Shown here in pieces: positions 19,824 through 32,149 of a DNA stretch of 64,000 nucleotides (the first letter of the stretch is position 1; each line of letters begins with the position of its first letter). The notes under the pieces are model-generated. The model did no database searches. It saw only the letters and a list, made by a program, of their open reading frames with translations, and had not been told where the DNA came from. Where the stretch lies: positions 37,420,991 to 37,484,990 of the forward strand of contig CM055109.1 of assembly GCA_029204225.1 (NCBI GenBank), given 5' to 3'. The position numbers were made by a program, and so were the translations under genes. The DNA is from Diphasiastrum complanatum (taxonomy: Eukaryota > Streptophyta > Lycopodiopsida > Lycopodiales > Lycopodiaceae).

Positions 19824-20753
19824 GCCTTGCTTCCATCTTGAGATGTACTGATCACCTTCATTGTTCTATGTGTCTGCATGCATGTAGCAGTCTCCTTATC
19901 ATTCGTTCCAGTGTCGTGTGTTTCTATTCCTTATTGTTTTCATTTTACTTCTTCTTCTAGATTAAGTATGATTGCTTGCAAGTTCAGTGATAAGTAGAAA
20001 AGAGAGAATCGGTCTCAAGATCTATCACCAGACCAACTCTCCATTTACTATAGATCAAAATAGAATCAAAGTGCCAGAAAACAACATCAACTGAGTCAAA
20101 GAAACTCACACATAACTCGTCGGCCCTACATTAGCCCTCTAGAACAAATCTGTCATAGGGACGAGTTTTGTTACAACTAAGATCATGTCAGAATTTTGGT
20201 TACAGTGAAAATTCATCAATTTTGAGAAAGTGGATCAAAAAACAGTGAATTTTGTCATAGACAAAACTTGCGGGTACTACAATGGACAGTTTGAGGCCAA
20301 TCAGATCACATCTGACCCCTGTGCGAGGATATCTTCAAAAATATTAACAAAGAAATCTCGAGAGAAAAACTTGCACACTATTTAGACAGTTTTGAAGAAA
20401 CTCACACAGGCAACCAGGAACTCGCCCACAGTGTGAAAATGCTAAAATTTGGTTCGTCGATTTTTCATTGGGCCCAAATTTTATCACAACCAAATTCAAA
20501 CTGGGCTGGAGTTGTTAGAAACTTGCACAAAACTCGCACAACTACCTGCAATCATGATCAAAACTCACGAACAACATTTAAAACTCGCCTGAGTTTCGAT
20601 GTACTTACAAGTAAATTTGATTAAGAAAAACAAATTCGCACAACCTCTTTGCCATGTCGTCAAAGCTCACGGACAGTACAGTTGGATTCCCCTCTGTATC
20701 GACGATCTCTCTATTAGATTGGCGAGTTCCAAAAAATTTAGCTCCAAAAAAGC
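19824..20753. other. Non-coding; probable Gypsy 3' region or LTR
   Basis: No coding frame was recognised. The stretch lies between a Gypsy integrase end and a TATA box, and includes repeated aactcgcaca/aactcgccca phrases (20100-20600). It may be an LTR, but no boundary or second copy was found. Confidence 0.4.
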
Positions 20754-20762
20754 TATAAATAG
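20754..20762 (+). promoter_or_regulatory. TATA box
   Basis: TATAAATAG, a near-perfect plant TATA box, 146 bp ahead of the ATG at 20908. It could be the LTR promoter of the Gypsy-like element or drive the small ORF. Confidence 0.5.
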
Positions 20763-20907
20763 GGCTCCATGGTCCATGTGCAAGTTCATTCCTTGAGTCT
20801 ACTGGTGAGGTTATGCTAATTTTTTTTAGAAAATTCAGCACTTTTTGTTATCACTTGCATGATCAAGCAAGCCCTTGTCCTTTGCAAACTAGATTGCCAC
20901 ACCACAA

Positions 20908-21186
20908 ATGGCATCTAGTTGGGGGCGCAAACCGGTTTTCATACGACCCAAGTTGCAAAAATTCACCACCGAAATTCATTTAGTGGGCATTCCACAACTT
21001 GTCGAAAAGGTAGAGTCCACTCACACATTTTTGGCAAAATTGAACATCAATCTCCCTGCATGCACTGGCCAACAATGGAAATGTGTGCAATTGGCCTATT
21101 CCACTTTTGATGCAGAGAATCAAACTTTCAGGATTCCGTCGGGCCAACATGAAGACATTATATCACTCGACTCTTCGAGGATGTAG
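20908..21186 (+). CDS. 92-residue ORF, unknown
   Basis: MASSWGRKPVFIRPKLQKFT opens an intact frame with mixed, protein-like composition and a TATA box upstream. No domain is recognised. Its place after a presumed Gypsy LTR suggests the start of a gag-like polyprotein cut short at the GATCC-rich boundary near 21220, but a chance ORF is possible. Confidence 0.35.
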   Translation: MASSWGRKPVFIRPKLQKFTTEIHLVGIPQLVEKVESTHTFLAKLNINLPACTGQQWKCVQLAYSTFDAENQTFRIPSGQHEDIISLDSSRM

Positions 21187-21189
21187 GCC

Positions 21190-21511
21190 ATTGGAGTATC
21201 GAAAAAATAACTAAGGGTTGGATTTATTAGACCCGATCCGATCCGATCCAGGGTCGAAGACGCCCAAATATTTTTTTCCCTCGATCCGATTCAATCCAGG
21301 GTTGGAAAATCACATTTTGATGGGATTGACATTGGATCGGAAAATAGGCTTGGGTCAGAAAAATTCCATCATGAATTTTTCGATCCTTTGCTAAAATTTC
21401 AAGCCTTCATATTTTTGTATAGTCTTTTTGGTTTTTTAGAATAAGTATGAACAAGGTTTTTCAGGATGCTCATTACCTGATGGAATTGGGCTTGAGCACG
21501 GAATTCCAACA
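21190..21511 (-). repeat. Copia LTR remnant (minus)
   Basis: On the minus strand a polypurine tract AAGGGAGAG is followed by TGTTGGAATTCC at 21511; the DNA beyond shares GGTAATGAGCATCCTGAAAA with the Copia-1 LTR start. Bases 21230-21300 hold degenerate GATCCGATCC repeats, where LTR similarity is lost. It belongs to the Copia fragment at 21512-22440. Confidence 0.65.
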
Positions 21512-22440
21512 CTCTCCCTTAATGTGGATTCTGAAAAAATTTTATCTTCAGATTTAATATATTGTTAAATCTGAGATGATGCTCCTTTGATAGAGCTTTG
21601 GTGAAGTAATCTGCTGCTTGTAATTCTGTCATGTAGTAGACCAGAGAAACTTCCTAGCCTTGCACTTTCTCTCTAAGATAGTGATATTGAATTTCGATAT
21701 GCTTACTTCGGGAGTGGAATCTTGGATTCAGAGATAGTGCAACGACACTTTGATTGTTGTAGTAGAGGGTCGTTGGATGTGACTACAAAATTTCGATATC
21801 TAGAAGCAAGTTTCTCAGCCAAATTGCCTCCTTGGTAGCATTTTGTGGCAGCTATGTATTCCGATTTTGTGGAGGATAATGCTACTGAGGTCTGTTTCCG
21901 GCTATTCCATGAAATTGGGCCTTGGTTGAACAAGAAGACAAATCCAGAGGTCGACTTTCTTGTGTCAATGTCTCCTGCCCAATCTGCATCTGTGTAGCCC
22001 TCCAAAATGTTGGCAGGTTGGTTGCCTCCATAACAGAAACTGAAATGTTTTGTAGCTTGGACATACTTCATGACTTTCATGAGAGACTTCCAATGGACTG
22101 GACCTGGATTTGAAAGAAATTGGTTGAGAGAGCTGATGGAATAAGCAAGGTCGGGTCAAGTGCAGAGCATGGCATACATCAATGAAACGATTATTGAGTA
22201 AAATGGATACTGCTTTATCTCCTCCTTCTCTGACTCGCATTTTGGACATTGCGCCTTTTACTGACATGCATTTGATATCCTTTAGCAAATTCAGATTATT
22301 ATTGAACAGTAAAGTATCATCAACATACGAGGTAATGATGATGAAGGAATCTGATACAGACTTGAAGTAAACATTCGAGTCTGCCGCATTTGGTATGAAA
22401 TCATTCTTGATTATATATACTGAAATAAAAGTATCTAGAC
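21512..22440 (-). pseudogene. Copia RT and RNase H fragment
   Basis: Minus-strand reading: FIPNAADSNVYFKS, FIIITSYVDDTLLFNNN with the RT active site, then RNase H GYTDADWAGDIDTRKSTSG and SVALSSTKSEYIAATK. The 3' untranslated block matches the end of Copia-1, so it is a sister copy on the other strand. Frameshift near 22050; 5' end cut at about 22440, at a CACATGTG palindrome. Confidence 0.88.
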
Positions 22441-23869
22441 CTCTTCCACATGTGTGAAAGGTTCTATCCAAAACTGTGCACCAAAATTATCAAATTTGGC
22501 CTAAATCTAGTCAAGGAAATGTTGACCATTTTCCCACTTACCTCTGGTACCTTTTCCTCGGTTGATGTTACTGCTGTTGTGTGCTCTCCTTCTGTGGCTG
22601 CATTATCATCCTACATACGTCCTTCTACTGCAGTGATTTCCTTTGCTTGCTTTCCTTTTGCTTGGTGCTCTTCCTCGGCTGCTGGATCCGTTGCTAGACT
22701 TTCAACTACAATTGTCTCATCTGTTGCGGTACTCTAATGTAGAAGCCAATGGCTTGTGAATGAGACTTGGATGATCTCTAATAATCCTTGGTGTTGCTTG
22801 AAGATGCTTGAGCCTTGTGGCCTCGACTTATGGCCATCATTTTGGCCTTCTTTGCTTGTGGAAGTACTGTCGGGACTTGTTACTCTCTGTGTTTGATCCG
22901 GAACGGTTTGGAGCCCTGGTGCAATAATCAACTTTGCAAATTTCGATCGAAACTTGAAAACGTGTATTGGTATGATATTTCAAAAACCATAATAAGCTTC
23001 TTCGTTGTTTGATGGGATTCTTACGCTTTGTGGACTCTGGCTCCTTCTCCTTTGCAAACGGTGTCTGCTCCTCTATAGCCCCAGCTCCGGTTGTTACTCC
23101 TTGGGAGCTCTTGTTGTCTTTCTTCTAAGGTGTGTTCTTCTTTTAGAATCTCGTGGCGGGTGTAGATGCTTCCGGTTATTCTTCTTCCTGAGCAGCTACA
23201 TCTGGCTTGGTTATCATCTGCAGTTGTCTAAGTTGCTTGTCCCAAGATGACAAGACTATTTGAAGGTGGTGAAGGTGTGCTTCTTGCTAATTCCCTCATG
23301 CAAAAAATTCGCTATTGCATTGGCCCAATTGTAGAGTGCAACTCTTTGTACCAATGATTCTGCTAGCAGTGAAAAGACTAACATAGAAATTTATTTTACC
23401 TTTGACTTCTGCTTGTGAGTATATTTGGTCAGATATGGACATGCTTTGTTGCCAGTTTCTTGCTCTTGATGGCCTCTAGCGGATAGACATCCTTGTTCTT
23501 GTACTTGTCCACCGAGGTATCCGGAAATTGGAGATGTTGGGTGCTCTCTAGCTCCTTCAGCTTTTTCGTGATTCTGATTGGTCCTTCTGGAACCGAACTC
23601 CATTAGGTCTTTGGTGGCCAGCGGCATGATGAATGTGTGGCTACCGTTCCTTAGAAGATTAAATGAAAACTCCTTCAGGGTAGGGTTGTATTGATTATAC
23701 GTTGTTGTCGTCAAGAAATGGCTCTGATAGGGATCTTAAATTCCAACCTTTGGAATATTGGTTGTGCCTCCTCATACCACTGCTGCATTTCCTTCATATC
23801 CATCAGACTCAGGCTTACGGGAACGACGATGCTTCCAACCATAAACTCAAAATCAGCATAAGTAGCCAT
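22441..23869 (-). pseudogene. Decayed hydrophilic protein, unknown
   Basis: An ATG at 23869 starts MATYADFEFMVGSIVVPVSL and continues with MKEMQQWYEEAQPIFQRLEF; a frameshift near 23710 leads to YNQYNPTLKEFSFNLLRNGS and a long Lys/Glu/Gln-rich tail (KEKEPESTKRKNP near 23040; EEEHQAKGKQAKEITAVEGR near 22650) with several TAA/TAG stops. The composition holds across 1.4 kb, so this was a real coding sequence. It lies downstream of, and in line with, the minus Gypsy pol; it may be an extra ORF of a large Gypsy element or an unrelated host gene. Confidence 0.5.
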
Positions 23870-24256
23870 GCTCGTCTTCGTGTGTTTTAGGTTTGAGAGT
23901 TATTTCAAACTTTCTTGGTGCTCTTTCAAACTGTAGAAGCACAAAGTGCAGTTAGTAAATAGGAATGCAAGTAGCTGAGCAGATCTGATCGATCAATTGT
24001 ATGTGTCAGGATGCACAAGATCGTCAGAGAGTAGTGAGGGATAAAACTTTGTTACACAAAGAAACTTGTGAGCTAGAAGTGCATTTGTGAACATCTATCT
24101 TATGCATGTCGGTCAATGACGTTCTCGGTTGGTTGACATGACCTTTGATTGACGCGTCCCAGGTGCGAATTTTAGTTGGTTTGCTTATCGGTTTTAATTG
24201 GAACATCAGTTGATCTGCTTTCGGTTGATTTGGTCCTTTGCGGTGGTCTGCGGTTT

Positions 24257-24480
24257 GACTGCTCACGATTAATGCGGTTTCTGTGGATTCTACGGTTTGT
24301 TCTACGCTCGTTTGCGATTGTTTTGCGGCTGTCTTGCGGTCGTTTTGTGATTTGGCTGCTCGCGGTTAATGCGGTTTCTACGGTTTGTTTGATGTTCATT
24401 TGCGATCGTTTTGCGGTTGTCTTGCGATTGTTTTATGCTTGTCTTGCGATTGTTTTGCGGTTGTCTGTTAGCCGAATGTC
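24257..24480. repeat. Degenerate tandem repeats (tgcgattgttttgcgg)
   Basis: A block from about 24257 repeats at about 24354 (shared ttaatgcggtttct and ttgcgatngttttgcgg parts), and the right half contains shorter repeats of about 22 bp (tcttgcgattgtttt). Open frames here on both strands result from the periodicity and are not genes. Confidence 0.75.
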
Positions 24481-24889
24481 TCATTAACCAAGACTGTTGT
24501 AGGAACTTGTTGAAGTATGTCTAGAGTTGATTCGTGATTCTTGAAAACACGAGGAGTTCTCCTTGTCTCTCCCCCCTCAAAACAATGTGGAAAGACAAGT
24601 GGGAAAAATAGAATGTAGAATGATAATAGTCACTTGAACATTTTATAGAGCGATGTGAAAAAAAGTAGACAAATTTGTAAGTACACTAAGTGCGGATTGG
24701 AATAAGAAGATGTTAATGAGAAAAAAAAAAGAGATGGTAAAAAATGCGTGGGTTGGAAAAAAAATTCACAAGGGGGAGATGTGAGAATATAGGTTCTTGG
24801 AAAAGCATGGATATGAACTACTTACGTAAAACCAAGAAACATATTACCTATTTTTTGAAGAGTATATACATAATGATACAGAAAGAAAT
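24481..24889. other. No gene recognised; polypurine tract
   Basis: A plus-strand acaagggggagatgtgag near 24768-24785 has the form of a polypurine tract followed by an LTR start TGTGAG, but no plus-strand element precedes it and no second LTR copy was found. Confidence 0.35.
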
Positions 24890-26690
24890 CACACTTTCAT
24901 AGGGTATAGAATTTGCACAATCGAGATCCATTGACCAACGTGTCTACGTCTAATGTGTCCAGTTGTACATATCCATTGGTATGAATCTTGGTAATCACAT
25001 AAGGACCTTGGCCTTGGAATTTGAGTTTACTTGGTCTAATCTTTTGAGTTCTATAGAGTAGAATTTGATCTCCTTTAGCCAATTCCTTCAAACGAATATG
25101 ACTATCATGCCAGGCCTTTTGTCTGTGTTTGTTTACTAGCTATGCATGATAGCTTAATAACCAAGTTTCATGTAGTTTGTGAAGGTTAAGAAATCGGTGC
25201 TCGATGGTAGCTTTCTCACCAAGTTATTCAGAATATGCAACTCGTAAAGACAGAATGATGAATTCAACCGGCATGACCGCTTCTTGGCTGTAAACCGGCT
25301 GAAAGGGTGTCATCTTCGTGGATCTACGCGGTGTGGTTCTGAAAGCCCAAATAGCTGAATATAACTTTGTCTCCCAATCATTTTGGCTAGCTTCAACTAT
25401 TTTGGCCAGAATGCGAGAAATGATTTTGTTTGAGAATTCTGCTAACCTGTTGCATCGAGGATAGTATGGGGTGCAGCTTGTTTCATTGCTCTAGCTCCTA
25501 CCCAATATGTAGCATAGCCAGTGGCCACTAAAATATATCTGGATTGAGTACCTCGAGCAGATGGGCTGATCGGTCCTATTAAATTAAATCAATTCTCCAC
25601 TTATGAAATTTTTCTCCTTCGATTATGGAAGTTAAAGGCATAATCAGCTCATTGAGGAGTCTTGATTCTTTGGCAGACATCATAGGTCTTGATTTGTGTG
25701 TAAGTATCTTTAAATAACGTCCGCCACCAGTATTCAGCTTAGCGGTACTGTCAAATGAGAAGTGCCCTCCACCTTCTTCTTCGTGCATTAGGAAAATTAT
25801 TTTTTCTACTTCATCCTCATTAACACATCTCTTGATTATTCCATCTAAACTTTTTTATACAATTCTCCACAACAATTAGAAGGTAGGATCTAGATTTCAA
25901 GATCAGTTTACGCTTATCGGCTTTGAATATAGTTGGGTCTATTACTCCGGTGGATAAAAATAAGACTAGCTCTTTAGCCCATCTAGGTGTAGCATCGATT
26001 TCGAACAGATAGGCATCCGATAGATCATTATTTATAGGTTCTGTGACTTTCTCGGCTGATGCTATCCTGGATAAATGGTCAGCAAGAAAATTTTGCTTAC
26101 CTTTCCTGACGATAATCTTGAAGTCAAACTCTAAAAGGATGAGTAGCCATCTAACTATACGTCCAGTGTTGCATGGTTTATTCAATAGATATAGCAATGC
26201 TTGGTGATCAGTATAGAACTTGGATTGATTTTTTAATAAATAATGTCGTGATTTCTATACAACATATATCATTGCTAAAGCCTCTCTTTCGTTTGTGGAA
26301 TAATTTACTTCAGCAGGGACTAGCTGTCCGCTGAGAAAACAAATTGGATAGTTTTTCCTGAATTCTCCTGGTTGTGTTAGGATAACTCCAATAGCATACT
26401 TATTAGCGTCAGTATGGACATGGAATTAGTTTGGTGCTCGGAGACGGTGTGCGGTGACAAGTGCATATTTCAAATCCTCAACTGCTTGTATTCTTTCTTT
26501 GGTCCATTTTGGATCCGTAATAACCTCATAAATTAATCTGGCTTTTCCTGCAAAATCAAGAATAAATATACAATAATAATTACAATGGCCTATGTAAATA
26601 TAGATTTCTTTTACCGTGGCCAGTAGCGGCATTTCTTGGATAACTCCCACCTTAGCCGGATCCGTGAAATCACTACCAAGTGCAGTTTTA
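24890..26690 (-). pseudogene. Gypsy RT end, RNase H and integrase, decayed
   Basis: From high to low coordinates: RT C-terminus (GVIQEMPLLATVKEIYIYIG), RNase H (TDANKYAIGVILTQPGE, NYSTNEREALAMIY, YTDHQALLYL), integrase zinc-binding region (HEEEGGGHF), a core remnant with the first Asp (IDLIGPI), then a deletion of the central core, and the C-terminal block LAKGDQILLYRTQKIRPSKL. The RNase H sits before integrase, as in Ty3/Gypsy. Stops and shifts are frequent. Confidence 0.88.
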
Positions 26691-26691
26691 G

Positions 26692-26790
26692 TCTCATCTA
26701 CTAACTTTATGCAACTTCCACATGGGATGATGTCATCTACATAAATCATGAGAATGACAAGATCACTAGCAACAAAATTTAAGTACATGA
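26692..26790 (-). pseudogene. Copia RT scrap fused to Gypsy
   Basis: ASDLVILMIYVDDIIPCGSC is a Copia-type RT active site. It runs without a stop into the Gypsy RT end at about 26690, giving one 120-codon chimeric frame (26426-26788). Probably a deletion or repair junction between two elements. Confidence 0.7.
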
Positions 26791-27675
26791 AAGGATCATA
26801 GTCACTTAGAAAAAATCCAAGTGAGAAAAGAAATGAGTTTAGCCTTGCATACCAAGAATAATCTATCTACAGGCCGTGGGCAGCCGTGCAGAGGTATGGA
26901 AGCTTGGTCTCATCCTGGAGAACAGCAAAGAGGGCTTGAAACCCTCCACCATAGCTTAAATCAGGATGAGGAACCGTGGAGGCTCGCACGCAGCCAGTGC
27001 GTGCAAGAAGGTAGCGTCTCCGAGTGTCTAGTGGCTGCAGGAGCGTTGGTTGGCACACAAGGAGAAGGGCAGGTCGTTGGACTTGAAGCCATGGTGATCA
27101 ATGGCTGAAATCGATTGATCGAGGAGTAATCTAGGCTGTCAGATATTAAGTAACCATTGGATTTGTTGAGTTCCAACTTGAACTTCATTTGAAAGGGCCT
27201 GAAGTGCAGAAGACACTTCAACTTTTTTAAAAATCTTCATCCTGAAATTTGAGTTGGGTCCTAAAGTTGGTGAAGAGTGAAGTCCCTTCAAGGTGAAAAG
27301 ACAGTTCAAAAACTTAAAGTGCCCCTAATTTCACCTCCTTTAGCCTATTTTGGCCAAATGAAGGGCTATAGCCTCTAAACGAAGGGCACCCTGACTGTAC
27401 CTACAAGTACGGTACGTCAAAACAGAGTGATTGTCATAGAGAAATTGTTCGGAGCATGCCAAAAGTGATTTCACCATTCCATTGGGCACGAAGTTGGGAG
27501 TTGGTGACAAGGACCATTTCAGAAGGCGACGTTATTGGGCTTTCAATTTGGCGAAAACGTGGTGGGTGGCCTGGTAAGGCAAAAATTGCAGGTCATTATT
27601 TTTTTATTTTTGACATCATGGTTGGCTTCAACATACACTTTATAGCCTAGAGGTGGAGTTTCAAGCAGGTTGAAA

Positions 27676-28443
27676 ATGGCAAACATCAATGAGGCAATTT
27701 TGGGTGATGCAAGCAAACTTGATGGGGCTTCTAACTACAACATCTGAAAATTCAAAATGAAGAGCATTTTGATGGAGAAGGAGCTATGGGACATTTTGCA
27801 GGTATTGAAGTCCGGCCTAATACCACTCCAGACGACATGAGGGCCTTTGATAAAAGGCGTAAAGAGCATTGTCCTTGATCAACCTTTCAGTGAAAGACCA
27901 TGTGATTACCCATATAAGTGATGCCATGACAGCTAGGGGAGCTTGGGAAGCTCTTAGAATGCAATTTCAAACTTGCAATCCAGCATGAGCCATGTTCTTG
28001 AAGTGGGAATTGAACAGAATCAGGATGGAAGAAGGCGAATCGGTGGGATCTTTCTTCACCAGGATAAAAGAGCTAAGAGATCAACTTGTGGCAATTGGAG
28101 AACCAATTAGGGACGTTGAATTGGTACATACCACTATGAGCGGTGTTTTGAAAGATCTACAAATATTTGTGAGCGACATTGCTTGGGGGGAGAGATTGCC
28201 TACTTTTGAAGACTTGCACGGAATCATGTTGCAAGAAGAGCAGTGCCGCAAGGCGGTGAAGCCAAGGCAAACCCCATAGGATGATCAAGCATTGCTTGCT
28301 AAAGGCAAGCAGAAAGGGTGGAAGAGGATTCCTAAGAAATCCAAGGATGATGATGACGAGGGAGAGTCGTCATCGAAGGTGAAAAGGAAGAAGAAAGACA
28401 AATGTTACTATTGCCACAAACCAGGTCATTGGGCACATGAATG
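27676..28443 (+). pseudogene. Copia-B gag
   Basis: Starts MANINEAILGDASKLDG; a TGA replaces the Trp of the WKFKMK motif seen in Copia-2, and frameshifts follow near 27800. A clean frame (27992-28279) carries RMEEGESVGSFFTRIKELRD, the UBN2 gag domain. A TAG at 28277-28279 precedes DDQALLAKGKQKG, then the zinc knuckle CYYCHKPGHWAHEC ends near 28446. Confidence 0.88.
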
Positions 28444-30481
28444 TTAAGAAGAAAGCGGATAAAGGTGGGAAAAGTGAAGCAACAAGGCAACATTGCCGAA
28501 GATGATGGGGAAGATGATGAGACAAGTGTCTTCTCATCGACATTGGCATCCCAGGTTGATAATGGTGCCAGATGTTCCATAGATTCAGGTGCCACAAGGC
28601 ATATGACTGGGAAACATGATTGGTTTGAGAAATTCTCGCCAATCCATGATGGGGACAAGGTCACACAAGCCAATGGAGAGGCATGCCAAATACAGGGTGC
28701 TGGCAATGTACCTGTGCAGTTTCCTTATGGTAAAATCAAGAAAATCCCTAATGTGCTTTATGTTCCTGGACTCAAAAAGAGTTTGCTTTCCATTGGTGTG
28801 ATGGCAAATCAACATCTCAAGGTTGAATTTGTCAAAGATGGATGCCTAATGAAGGATATGGACCACAACTATAAGGTGGTAGCAAAAGGTTATCAGGATA
28901 GTAACTGTGGCCTTATAAATTGGATGTTGCAAAACAAGGTGAATATGGTTTGGCTATCTCAACAACATCACAATCTGAGTTGTGGCACATGAGACTTGGT
29001 CCCTTAAACTCTGGGAGCTTAAATTTATGGCAAAGCTGAAGATGGTAACCGGATTACCAGCACTACAGGATGATCATCACGCCATATGTGAAGGATGTGT
29101 TATGGGAAAGCATCAAAGGGAGACATTAAAAAAAGGTGGAGTTGCAAGAGCTAAGAAACCGCTGGAACTTATTCACAGCGACCTGTGCGGCCCAATGAAG
29201 ACCATGTCGATGGGAAAAGCCTATTATTTTATGACTTTCATAGATGATTACTCTAGGAGGACATGGATTTATTTCTTGAAGAAGAAATCTAACGCTTTTG
29301 CTCGTTTCAAAGAGTTTAAAGCTTTAGTAGAGAACCAATTGGATGCACGCATCAAAGTGCTAAGATCAGATAGAGGGGGCGAATACAAATTTGTTGATTT
29401 TAAGGATTTTTGCAAGGAACACGACATCAAAAGACAATTTACACAATCACACACGTCGCATAGTAATGGTGTAGCTGAAAGGAAAAATAGGACTATTATG
29501 GAGAGTGCACGCTCCATGATGAAGCAAATGGGCTTAACTGATTCACTTTGGTCGGAAGTGTGCAGTGTGGCAACGTTCTTGCAAAACATGAGCCCTACAG
29601 TTGTAGTTCCAAATGTGACTCCCGAAGAATCATTTACAGGAATAAAGCCAAAATCCGACAAGTTTTGTGTCATTGGATGTAGGGCCTATGTACATGTGCC
29701 AAAAGAGGAGCGAAGAAAACTTGATGCCAAAGAAATCAAGTGTATCTTTGTCGGTTATGATGAGAGGACAAAGGCGTATAGGTGTCTTGATCCTGTAATG
29801 AACAAGATTCACATAAGCAAAGATGTAATCTTTGATGAGACGCATAGGTATGAAGATGAAAACCATGCAGGTGATGAAAGCATCAAAAGACTTCCCACAA
29901 TCTTGGAAGAAGAAGATGAAGAAGACGCTCCACAGGATGATGCACATGAAGAAGAAGGTCGAGAGGGTGAGTATGAAAGGACACCACCTATCCAACAGCC
30001 TAGGGGAAGGTACTTGCCGATAGGAGCAACAAAAGAGAAACCGGTTGGAAGTAGGAGACATTACTTGGATACTCCTTGGGACACATACTCTCCACGAAGT
30101 GTATCACCTGAGTCTAAGATACCAAAATGGTACGAAAAGATCATGAAGGACGCAAAGCTAAATCAACCAAGATCTAGCACACAAGAAGTGAGAAGATCAA
30201 CGTGGGAAAGGAAGTCTTCCGCCCATCGCTATCATGTGAACTATGCCCTAATGAATGACATTTTGAATTGTCGAGAGCCATCAACCTTTGATGAGGCAAA
30301 GGATCACAAAGAGTGGCAAAGGGCAATGGAGGAGGAGATGGAGTCCATCCACAAACATGGTATGTGGGGGTTAGTTGATCTACCACTTGGAAAGAAATGC
30401 ATTGACAACAAATGGGTGTTCAGAACAAAGTTTCATGTGAATGGCACGATAGCAAAGCACAAGGCACGCCTAGTAGTTTAG
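28444..30481 (+). pseudogene. Copia-B protease and integrase
   Basis: The protease site CSIDSGATRHMT is near 28580 with intact DSG. GAG-pre-integrase reads LWHMRLGPLN, where His of GHLN is Pro. A frameshift near 28990 enters a 499-codon frame with the zinc-binding CEGCVMGKHQRE, the integrase triad complete (HSDLCGP, LRSDRGGEY, NGVAERKNR), the long acidic linker (EEEDEEDAPQDDAHEEEG) and the RT start ending KARLVV before a TAG at 30479-30481. Confidence 0.9.
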
Positions 30482-31800
30482 GGTTATGAGCAAAACAAAG
30501 GAATTGACTATGAAGAGACATTTGCTCTAGTGGCTAAATGGACTACGCTACACCTTATCATCGCCCTAGCATCTCATTTTGGGTGGAAGATCCATCAAAT
30601 GGATGTGAAGTCCGCATTTTTGAATGGTTACTTAGAGGAAGAAGTTTACATGGTCCAACCACAGGGCTTTATGGCAAAGGGACAAGAACATAAGGTGTGC
30701 AAGCTACGCAAAGCACTTTATGGCCTTAAGCAAGTGCCACGCACATGGCATGGACGCATTGACCATTACTTTCTTTCTCATGAGTTTGTAAGGACAAATT
30801 CAGATCCAAATCTTTATGTTCTTATAAACGAAGATAGCATTGCCTTGATTGTACTTTATGTTGATGATATTATTATCACGAGCAATGATGAAAATCTCAT
30901 TCATTCTATCAAAGCCAACTTGTGCAAGCAATTTGAGATGACAGATTTAGATCTTATGCACTATTGCTTGGGTGTCGAAGTATGGCAAAATGGCAATGAT
31001 ATCAGGCTATGTCAAAACAAGTATGTGCGTGAGATATTAGAGAGATTTTGCATGACAAAGTGCAAACCTTCCATCACCCCTTGCTGGTAAGAAGTTGTTT
31101 CATGTTGATGATAGTGCACAAGTTGACACTACTTTATTTTGTCAGCTAGTTGGAAGTTTGATCTATCTTACGACTACACGTCTTGATATCTGCTATGTTG
31201 TAAGTCTGATTAGTCAATTCATGTCATCACCCACTATGGATCATTGGAAAGCTGCGAAGAGGATTTTGAGGTACGTGAAAGGTACACCTAGCCTTGGCTT
31301 GGTCTACAAAAGACAAAGTACTTTACCTAAGTTGCAAGGTTATGTTGACGCTGATTGGGCAAGAAATGTAGATGATAGAAAGTCAACAACAAGTTATGCT
31401 TTCAATTTTGGTAGCGGTTGTTTTTCATGATCTAGCAAAAAGCAAGACACCATTTCTCTTTCTTCTACAAAAGCTACATATAAAGCGTTAAGTTCTACTA
31501 CTCAGGAAGCTATTTGGCTGCGTAAGTTGTTGAGTGAGATTGGCATGAAGCATGTACATCCCAGTGTTATTTTCTGTGATAGCCAAAGTGGGATACAGTT
31601 GGCTAAGAATCTCGTCTTTCACGCAAGAACAAAATATATTGAAGTGAAATATCAGTTTTGCGTGAAAAGCTACAATCTGAAGATATAAGTATTACACATT
31701 GTTCTACGATGTTACAAGTTGCTGATATATTTACGAAAGCTTTAAGTAAAGAGAAGTTTAAAACTTTTAGAGCTAAACTTGGCTTAGATGTGGTTATGTA
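30482..31800 (+). pseudogene. Copia-B RT and RNase H
   Basis: The frame continues past the TAG: MDVKSAFLNGYLEEEVYMVQ, LYGLKQVPRTW, VLYVDDIIITSND with the YVDD active site, and CLGVEVWQNG. A frameshift near 31088 moves to RNase H (GSLIYLTTTRLDICYVVSLI, GYVDADWARNVDDRKSTTSY). A TGA at 31428-31430 sits where Copia-2 has Trp in CFSWSSKK. The last RNase H block, DSQSGIQLAKNLVFHARTKY, follows. Confidence 0.9.
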
Positions 31801-32149
31801 AAAGGCTTTTACTTATGATACTATCATGGAGGTATGTTCCATGAATAGAGTAAACTTTAAAATAAAGAGAGACGTTGATCATTGAGGAAGAGAGTTAAAA
31901 TAGCAATGATCGACTTATACAGTGCTTTCTAATTTTGATGGTACCACGTGTGCTCAGTTCTAGAATTATCGGGCCGTCTTTCTTTTACAAGCCCTTTGAG
32001 TGCTCTTAAGTAACTTTATCTTTGTACCGCTTATGAGTGTGAATATACAATTTGGGGGAGAGCAATTCTGTTGTTTTGTCTTGTTGCACTTGACGTTGTG
32101 CTGTGGTGATTGATTCAATCGGGTTTTAAACTGTATTCTCAACTGAAAC

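Larger units (their letters stand above)
26820..32064 (+). mobile_element. Copia-B: nearly complete Copia interior without recognisable LTRs
   Basis: The leader (about 27110-27675) closely matches the Copia-2 leader (44590-45147), including gaagggcacccngactgtac, and gag-pol runs to about 31800. A polypurine-like tttgggggagag (32051-32062) ends it. No LTR pair or primer site was found: the 5' end is truncated or replaced near 26820. Copia-2 is a relative, not the same copy, judging by protein differences throughout. Confidence 0.85.

Noticed and set aside
24172-24487. Asn/Arg/Thr-rich minus ORFs and Leu/Cys-rich plus ORF
   Set aside because: Products of the tgcgattgtttt tandem repeat.
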